The position numbers were made by a program, and so were the translations under genes. From assembly GCF_009831555.1 (NCBI RefSeq), contig NZ_WUUU01000011.1, positions 1 to 39,077 of the forward strand: 39,077 nt of DNA, written 5' to 3'. Of this stretch, positions 34,226-39,077 are shown piece by piece; the stretch's first letter is position 1, and every line of letters starts with the position of its first letter. The notes under the pieces were generated by a model. It was not told the origin of the DNA and made no database searches. It saw only the letters and a program-made list of their open reading frames with translations. The stretch comes from Halobacterium bonnevillei. GTDB taxonomy: Archaea > Halobacteriota > Halobacteria > Halobacteriales > Halobacteriaceae.

Positions 34226-35049
34226 CACCCGGCCCCGCGGACGCCCGGGTCACCGTCGTCCAGACGGAGCCGGAGTTCGGCGCCGTCGACGCGAACCGAC
34301 AGGCGACCGTCGACGCGGTCCGCGAGCACGCGGACGCCGACCTCGTCGTGCTGCCTGAACTGGCGACTAGCGGCTACGTCTTCGAGTCGCACGGGGAGGT
34401 CGACGCGGCCGCCGAACCGGCCGACGGCCCGACCGCCGAGGCCTGGTCCGCGGTCGCCTCGGAGACGGACACCTGGGTCGTCGGCGGGTTCCCGGAAGCC
34501 GACGGCGACGACCGGTACAACAGTTCGCTCGTCGTCTCGCCCGGTGGCGTCGAGGGCGTCTACCGCAAGGTCCACCTGTGGAACGAGGAGAAGCGGTGGT
34601 TCGAGGCCGGTGAGGACCTTCCCGTCTTCGACACGCCGTTCGGCCGCCTCGGCGTCCAGATCTGCAACGACGTCTGGTTCCCCGAACTGACGACGAAACA
34701 GGCGCAGTCAGGTGTCGACCTCGTCGCGGTACCGACCAACTGGGTGCCGGAGCCAGCGGACCGTCCCGCGGGGTGGACGATGGGCGTCCACCACGCCGTC
34801 GCAAACGCGAACGCCAACCGGGTGTTTTTCGCGTGCGCGGACCGCGCCGGCACCGAACGCGGCGTCACCTTCGAGGGGCAGAGCGTCGTCGTCGACCCCG
34901 ACGGCGTCCCGCTCGCGGGACCGCTGCCCGACAGCGGAAGTCACAGCGCCACCGCGGACTGCGACCTCGCGCGAGCCAGGGACAAAGCCCTCACGCCGCG
35001 CGACGACGTGCTCGCGGACAGGCGGCCCGACGTCTACGACGACCAGTAG
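34222..35049 (+). CDS. Nitrilase-superfamily carbon-nitrogen hydrolase
   Basis: 275 residues. The Glu-Lys-Cys triad is visible: LPELATSGYVF, YRKVHLWNEEKRWFEAG and VQICNDVWFPE. These enzymes hydrolyse amides, N-carbamoyl compounds or nitriles to release ammonia. In a Pot-type and agmatinase-type setting an N-carbamoylputrescine-amidase-like or omega-amidase-like activity is plausible, but the motif does not settle it. The GTG at 34222 overlaps the permease stop, so they are co-translated. It converges with the second NrpR-like gene, 29 bases away. Confidence 0.88.
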   Translation: MTPGPADARVTVVQTEPEFGAVDANRQATVDAVREHADADLVVLPELATSGYVFESHGEVDAAAEPADGPTAEAWSAVASETDTWVVGGFPEADGDDRYNSSLVVSPGGVEGVYRKVHLWNEEKRWFEAGEDLPVFDTPFGRLGVQICNDVWFPELTTKQAQSGVDLVAVPTNWVPEPADRPAGWTMGVHHAVANANANRVFFACADRAGTERGVTFEGQSVVVDPDGVPLAGPLPDSGSHSATADCDLARARDKALTPRDDVLADRRPDVYDDQ

Positions 35050-35078
35050 TCGCTGCGTCGCGGTCGCTCCGCCGAGAA

Positions 35079-36179
35079 TCAGTCGTCGAGTGCGGCCGGA
35101 CGCGGCGCCGCAATCGGTCCGAGGCGGTTCCGTTCTATCGTGCCGTACAGCGTCTCCCAGTCCTCGGTCAGTCCGTACTCGTACAGCGCCGCGAGCGCGA
35201 GTTCGCCGGTGCCGCAGTACGTCAGCGTGCCGAACGCCCACGCGAGGGTCCCGTTCGAGACTGTTTCGTCCTCTCGTGGCCGCCGGAAATCGAAGACGCC
35301 GCCGAGGGCGTCCCGGGTGGCGATGGTGAGGTCCCGGGCTTCCTCGAAGCGGTTGATCGGGAACTCGCGGTCGTCACCGATGAGCAGGCCGGAGTCGCCG
35401 TCCTCGAGCAGCGGCCTGACGTTGCTGCGGCCGGCCTCGACGAGCAGCGAGATGACGTCGATGGACGACCCCTCGCCGTTGATGACGTCGACGTACCGGA
35501 CGATGCGGCCGCCACGTGATTCGCTGCCCGGGACGGCGACGTACTCCGTGCTCCCGTCGACGGGATCGTCGGCGACCGCCTCGTCGACGCATTCGTCGTC
35601 GCTCTCGGCTGAACTCGCGGTCGGCTCGTATTCGAGGACGCCCGCGGTCAACAGGTTCGCGTTCACGCCGTGTGAGAGCAGGACGCCGTCCAGCGTGATG
35701 CTGGACGGGGCCAGCAGCCGGTAGTCGCCGGGCTCGGTGTCGGAACTCTCCTCGAGGGAGACCGGGACCGGGCCGAGGGGCAACGCGTCCAGTCGCTCGA
35801 CGAGGGAGACGGCTGCCTCCACGTCGTCTTCGTCGATGAACGCGCCCGACGCGACGAGGACGCCGGCGTCCTCGACGGGGTCGTAGCTGACGCGGCTGGT
35901 CAGCGTGGCGATTTCCGCGCGGACCTGCTCCAGGCGGCCGCGGACGTCGCCCTGCTCGAGCTCCTCGCGGCCCGCTCTGGTGAGTCGACGGCCCTTCCCG
36001 GGAACTTTCTCGGTGAGACCAACGTCGTCGAGTTCCGAGAGTTTCAGGCGGATGGTCCGGTCTTTGATGTCGTATCCCCGCAGCTGCATCAGTTCGACGA
36101 GCTGGATGCTACCGATCGGCCCGTGTCGTTCGACGAGCCGGAGGATGTCGTAGGTCCGCCGGTCCAGCTCATTGCCCAT
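35079..36179 (-). CDS. NrpR-like transcription regulator, second copy
   Basis: 366 residues, with the same layout as the copy at 28991: winged helix (RRTYDILRLVERHGPIGSI, RGYDIKDRTIRLKLSELDD) then an NRD/DUF128-type effector domain (LGPVPVSLEES, PSSITLDGVLLSHGV, GGVFDFRRPRE). It is about 30 residues longer because of an acidic loop near residues 205-235. It is divergent from the agmatinase-family gene across a 108-base gap, the classical place for a local repressor. The gap lacks GGAA-N6-TTCC but has ACCAA-GGT-TTGGT at 36208-36220. The two copies may read different signals or form a heteromer. Confidence 0.82.
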   Translation of the reverse strand: MGNELDRRTYDILRLVERHGPIGSIQLVELMQLRGYDIKDRTIRLKLSELDDVGLTEKVPGKGRRLTRAGREELEQGDVRGRLEQVRAEIATLTSRVSYDPVEDAGVLVASGAFIDEDDVEAAVSLVERLDALPLGPVPVSLEESSDTEPGDYRLLAPSSITLDGVLLSHGVNANLLTAGVLEYEPTASSAESDDECVDEAVADDPVDGSTEYVAVPGSESRGGRIVRYVDVINGEGSSIDVISLLVEAGRSNVRPLLEDGDSGLLIGDDREFPINRFEEARDLTIATRDALGGVFDFRRPREDETVSNGTLAWAFGTLTYCGTGELALAALYEYGLTEDWETLYGTIERNRLGPIAAPRPAALDD

Positions 36180-36207
36180 GCTGGTCCACCGTATGGCTAC
36201 TACCTAC

Positions 36208-36220
36208 ACCAAGGTTTGGT
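36208..36220. promoter_or_regulatory. Palindrome between the second regulator and the agmatinase operon
   Basis: ACCAA-GGT-TTGGT, perfect five-base arms. It lies 30-40 bases upstream of the second regulator's ATG, over its core promoter, and about 40 bases upstream of the TATA of the divergent operon. Candidate operator for either direction. Confidence 0.4.
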
Positions 36221-36257
36221 TTCGCGGAGCGCGTTGGCCGTCACCAGCCGCTGAAAA

Positions 36258-36267
36258 TTATTTATAG
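36258..36267 (+). promoter_or_regulatory. TATA box of the agmatinase-family operon
   Basis: TTATTTATAG, the strongest TATA word in this block. Its centre is about 26 bases before the ATG at 36288, so the transcript should begin at that mini-ORF, not at the ureohydrolase start 142 bases further on. Confidence 0.7.
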
Positions 36268-36287
36268 CGCGTCCTGCAACAGTACCC

Positions 36288-36317
36288 ATGGCAATGGTTT
36301 GCCGGCTTGGGAAATAA
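36288..36317 (+). CDS. Nine-codon leaderless mini-ORF in the agmatinase-family leader
   Basis: Reads MAMVCRLGK, beginning where the transcript is expected to start. Its stop TAA shares one base with the next ATG (TAATG). Possibly a regulatory leader peptide. Evidence is promoter geometry and overlap only. Confidence 0.4.
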   Translation: MAMVCRLGK

Positions 36318-36433
36318 TGGCACGCAACGTCTTCCTCTCGATCGACCCGGTATCGACGAACTGGGGCACGGCCGCCCTCGCTCCCGTGAACGCCGAGCCC
36401 TCGACGCTCGAACGCGAGGCGGTGTCGCGATGA
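36317..36433 (+). CDS. 38-residue ORF coupled to the agmatinase-family gene
   Basis: Starts MARNVFLSIDPVSTNW and ends LEREAVSR. Its ATG overlaps the stop of the nine-codon ORF and its own stop overlaps the ureohydrolase ATG (ATGA). No family recognised. It could be a small protein or a leader whose translation governs the downstream gene. No Shine-Dalgarno sequence precedes the ureohydrolase ATG, so coupling through this ORF seems needed. Confidence 0.5.
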   Translation: MARNVFLSIDPVSTNWGTAALAPVNAEPSTLEREAVSR

Positions 36434-37437
36434 GCGACCACGAGCACAGGGCCGCTGCGTTCCGCGAATCAGTCTCCGGCGCCGACGTCGAACTCGCGTA
36501 CGCGGGCCTGGACACCTTCCTGAAGAGCGAACCGCGCGGCGTCGGCGACGTCGGCGACGTCGACGCCGCCGTCTTCGGCGTCCCCTACGACAACGCCGTC
36601 TCGAACCGGCCGGGCGCGCGCTACGGCCCGGGCGCCATCCGTGAGGCCAGCGAGTGGTGGGCGTACATCTCCACGTACAAGGGGCAACTGACGAACATGT
36701 GGAACGGCGAGCAGGTCGACTTCGACGACATCTCGGTCGCCGACGTCGGCGACGTGCCGCTGTTCCCGATGGACGTCGAGACGACCGCCGAGAGCATCAC
36801 CGCGCACGCGGCGACAATCGCCGAGCAGACGTTCCCCGTGATGCTCGGCGGCGACCACTACTGCACGTTCCCGGCGTTCCGCGGCTTCGCGGAGGGAACT
36901 GACCACGACAGCGTCGGCTTCGTCCAGATCGACGCCCACACGGACACCGTCTCCGAGAGCCCCGTGTTCGGCGCCGACTTCCACGGGTCGAGCACGGCGC
37001 GCATCGCGGACCTCCCGAAGGCCGACTACGACTCCGTGAGCCAGGTCGGCATCCGCGGCTACGAGTCCGCCGAGTACTTCGAGTTCGCCGAGGACTCCGG
37101 CATCGACCTCTACACGATGCGGGACGTCGAGGACCGGGGCATCGTCTCCGTCGTCCGCGACGCCGTCGAGTCCGCCGCCGAGGACACGGACGCCGTGTAC
37201 GTCACCTTCGACATCGACGGCGTGGACCCGTCGGTCGCCCCGGGCACCGGGACGCCCGTCCCGGGTGGCCTGACCGCCCGCCAGGCGCTGTTGACGATGT
37301 CCGTGCTCGGCAGCCACGACGCCGTCGGCGCCGTCGACATGATGGAGGTCGCGCCCCGCTACGACAGCACCGAAGGGACGGAGCGACTCGCCGCTTACCT
37401 GCTCGTGAAACTGCTCGAACGGAAATTCATGGTGTGA
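36430..37437 (+). CDS. speB: Agmatinase-family (ureohydrolase) metalloenzyme
   Basis: Binuclear metal hydrolase of guanidino compounds releasing urea, 335 residues. Metal-ligand motifs are complete: MLGGDHYCTF, QIDAHTDT, and TFDIDGVDPSVAPGTGTPVPGG. FGVPYDNAVSNRPGARYGPGAIR is the usual N-terminal element. The family includes agmatinase, guanidinobutyrase, guanidinopropionase and guanidine hydrolase; the sequence alone does not fix the substrate. No hypA/hypB-type nickel chaperones are nearby. I choose the ATG at 36430 because it overlaps the preceding small ORF; in-frame extensions to 36307 lack support. Symbol tentative. Confidence 0.88.
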   Translation: MSDHEHRAAAFRESVSGADVELAYAGLDTFLKSEPRGVGDVGDVDAAVFGVPYDNAVSNRPGARYGPGAIREASEWWAYISTYKGQLTNMWNGEQVDFDDISVADVGDVPLFPMDVETTAESITAHAATIAEQTFPVMLGGDHYCTFPAFRGFAEGTDHDSVGFVQIDAHTDTVSESPVFGADFHGSSTARIADLPKADYDSVSQVGIRGYESAEYFEFAEDSGIDLYTMRDVEDRGIVSVVRDAVESAAEDTDAVYVTFDIDGVDPSVAPGTGTPVPGGLTARQALLTMSVLGSHDAVGAVDMMEVAPRYDSTEGTERLAAYLLVKLLERKFMV

Positions 37438-37441
37438 CTCG

Positions 37442-37522
37442 ATGGGGGAACACCTACTTGCCGACGCGGCGGGAGCGACCCAGCAGCGGCCCGACGACCG
37501 AACACCGGGGGTGCGAGCGTGA
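37442..37522 (+). CDS. 26-codon ORF bridging the ureohydrolase and aminotransferase genes
   Basis: Starts four bases after the ureohydrolase stop (MGEHLLADAAG...) and ends TPGVRA. Its stop overlaps the GTG of the aminotransferase (GTGA). It resembles the coupling ORFs elsewhere in this window. A coding role is unproven. Confidence 0.35.
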   Translation: MGEHLLADAAGATQQRPDDRTPGVRA

Positions 37523-38688
37523 ACGATCCGCGACGCCCGGACCGGGAGGTCGGCGCGGCCCGACTGGGCGCCGTCTCCGAATCGGTCATCCGCGAGATGA
37601 CGCGTGAAGCCCACCGCCACGACGCCATCAACCTCTCCCAGGGCATCCCGGACGTCGACGAGGCGCCCCAGGCAATCAAGGACGCGGCGAAGTCCGCCAT
37701 CGACGCGGAGAGCCAGTACACCATCACGTGGGGGCTGCCGGACCTCCGCGACGCCGTGGCCGACCGGTACAGCGACTGGAAGGGCGTCGACTACGACCCC
37801 GAGACGGAAGTGACCGTGACGACCGGGACCAGCGAGGCGCTCGTGTCGACGCTGCTCGCGCTCGCGGAACCCGGCGACGAGGTCGTGTTCTTCGAACCCG
37901 TCTACGAGAGCTACATCCCGGCGACCCGGTTCGCGGGCGCCGAACCCGTCCCAATCGACATCACCGACAGCCTCGAACTCGACGTCGACGCCCTCGAGGC
38001 CGCCGCGGAGACCGCCAGCATCCTCGTGTTGAACACCCCGATGAACCCCACTGGGAAGGTGTTCACGCGCGAGGAACTCCAGCAGATCGAGGAGATCGTC
38101 TTCGAGCACGACCTGCTCGTGGTGACCGACGAGATCTACGAGCACATCGTCTACGACGACGACTACGTGAGTCCCGTGTCCGTCGGCGACCTGGCTGACC
38201 GGACCGTCGTCTGCACCGGGATGTCGAAGACGTTCAGCGTCACGGGCTGGCGGGTCGGGTTCTGCCTCGCGCCCGAGTACCTCTCCCGGGAACTCCGGAA
38301 GGTCCACGACTACACGACCATCTGCGCGCCGACGCCGTTCCAGCGCGCCGGCGTCGAGGCGCTGTCGCTGCCCGAATCCTACTACCAGGAGCTCTCGGAC
38401 TCCTACGAGCGCCGCCGCGACGTGCTCTGCGAGGGGCTGGCCGACGCGGGCCTCGACCCCGTCGTTCCGGACGGCGCGTACTACGTGATGGCGCGGTATC
38501 CGACCGACGAGACGGACGTCGAGTTCAGCTACCGGCTCGTCCGCGAGGCCGGCGTCGCCGTCGTCCCCGGCGGGAGTTTCTACACCGACCCCGACCCCGA
38601 GGCCGACTGGGTGCGGTTCACGTTCTCGCGGGACGAATCGACCATCAGGGAGGCCGTCGACCGCCTAACGGAGCACCGATGGTGGTGA
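37519..38688 (+). CDS. Class I/II PLP-dependent aminotransferase
   Basis: 389 residues, aspartate-aminotransferase fold type I. Motifs: INLSQGIPDVDEAPQAI, ITWGLPDLRDAV, NTPMNPTGKVF, VVTDEIYEHIVYDD, and the lysine motif GMSKTFSVTGWRVGF. Close to the kynurenine/methionine-type aminotransferases and to general class I enzymes. In this locus it may transaminate the amine or amino acid left after ureohydrolase or amidase action; substrate unknown. Start at GTG 37519, overlapping the small ORF upstream. The next gene begins 24 bases later. Confidence 0.9.
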   Translation: MNDPRRPDREVGAARLGAVSESVIREMTREAHRHDAINLSQGIPDVDEAPQAIKDAAKSAIDAESQYTITWGLPDLRDAVADRYSDWKGVDYDPETEVTVTTGTSEALVSTLLALAEPGDEVVFFEPVYESYIPATRFAGAEPVPIDITDSLELDVDALEAAAETASILVLNTPMNPTGKVFTREELQQIEEIVFEHDLLVVTDEIYEHIVYDDDYVSPVSVGDLADRTVVCTGMSKTFSVTGWRVGFCLAPEYLSRELRKVHDYTTICAPTPFQRAGVEALSLPESYYQELSDSYERRRDVLCEGLADAGLDPVVPDGAYYVMARYPTDETDVEFSYRLVREAGVAVVPGGSFYTDPDPEADWVRFTFSRDESTIREAVDRLTEHRWW

Positions 38689-38712
38689 CCGACCGCGAAA
38701 CACGAGAGACCG

Positions 38713-39077
38713 ATGACTGACCTCCGAGTCTACTACGACGACGCCGCGCTCGCGCACGTGCCGCCGTCCGGGGAGTTCGACCTGCCGTGGTCCGGACGAC
38801 TCGCGGTCCAGCAACAGCACCCGGACCGACGCGAGCGCGTCGAGAACGTCGTCGCGATGCTCCGCAGCGAGCTCGACGACGTGACGACGTGGGCGTCCGT
38901 GGACCCAGCGAGCAGAACGGACCTCGAGCGCGTTCACGCCTCCGACTACGTCGACGAGATTCGAGAATGGGCCGCCGACGGCGGCGGCCGCCGGAGCCCG
39001 GAAACGGGCGGAAACGCGGAGACGTACCGCGCCGCCGTGACCGCGGCCGGTGGCGCCATCGCCGCCGCACGGCACGC
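38713..39077 (+). CDS. Histone-deacetylase-superfamily protein, acetylpolyamine-aminohydrolase-like (partial)
   Basis: The first 121 residues of a protein cut by the window end. The start resembles acetylpolyamine amidohydrolases and acetoin-utilisation proteins: VYYDDAALAHVPPSGEFDLP, then HPDRRERVENVVAML, RVHASDYVDEI and GNAETYRAAVTAAGGAIAAA. The zinc-binding motifs would lie beyond the edge, so activity cannot be judged. Position after the ureohydrolase and aminotransferase favours deacetylation of an acetylated polyamine. The ATG at 38713 lies 24 bases after the previous stop, in the same operon. Confidence 0.75.
   Translation, partial: MTDLRVYYDDAALAHVPPSGEFDLPWSGRLAVQQQHPDRRERVENVVAMLRSELDDVTTWASVDPASRTDLERVHASDYVDEIREWAADGGGRRSPETGGNAETYRAAVTAAGGAIAAARH

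Noticed and set aside
36268-36430. Guanidine-type riboswitch before the ureohydrolase
   Set aside because: The leader is fully occupied by overlapping mini-ORFs and I see no conserved aptamer pattern.
36469-38307. A 612-codon open frame on the minus strand across the ureohydrolase and aminotransferase
   Set aside because: Same shadow effect; no recognisable domain and it spans two well-supported genes.

Overview
The window comes from an extremely halophilic archaeon of the class Halobacteria. The DNA is GC-rich and the proteins are very acidic. Many genes begin at an ATG or GTG about 25-30 bases after a TATA-like box (leaderless transcripts). The gene content is haloarchaeal: a PAN ATPase without introns, a tRNA-Gln with an intron, family B DNA polymerase, Mre11-Rad50, NrpR-type regulators, and Tat-exported redox enzymes and lipoproteins. 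I see no rRNA, no CRISPR array, no transposase and no integrase. I cannot name the genus.

Left block (2-9222): an eight-gene respiratory nitrate reductase operon read leftwards. In order it encodes a four-helix membrane protein, a Rieske protein, a fused cytochrome b, a two-helix membrane protein, NarG (Tat signal), NarH, a heme-domain membrane-anchored protein and a NarJ/TorD chaperone. Start and stop codons overlap by 1-8 bases almost throughout. Nitrate is reduced on the outer face and electrons come through a bc1-like Rieske/cytochrome b module. A small molybdopterin-domain protein is divergent from the operon.

Middle blocks: a receiver-PAS-GAF histidine kinase (9312-11180); tRNA-Gln with a 29-nt intron plus a detached copy of its 3' end; an iron block with a DtxR-type regulator, a ferritin-like protein and SufD-SufB-SufC; a DJ-1/PfpI protein; and a replication/repair block with PolB, three small haloarchaeal proteins, Rad50, Mre11 and a membrane protein. 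A tandem hairpin repeat, a small winged-helix protein and PAN follow.

Right block (27453-39077, running off the end): a nitrogen-scavenging and probably polyamine-related locus. It has a class III aminotransferase, an NrpR-like regulator, a Pot-type ABC transporter (Tat lipoprotein, ATPase, and both permeases fused into one protein), a nitrilase-superfamily amidase, a second NrpR-like regulator, an agmatinase-family ureohydrolase preceded by two coupled mini-ORFs, a class I aminotransferase, and the start of an acetylpolyamine-deacetylase-like protein. Two perfect GGAA-N6-TTCC palindromes, the operator established for methanogen NrpR, stand 106 bp apart in front of the first gene. This is the most interesting candidate system in the window.

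Two genes are clearly broken by single-base shifts (the nitrate-operon heme protein and rad50) and a third probably is (the ferritin-like gene). That pattern suggests indel errors in the assembly at least as much as real pseudogenes.
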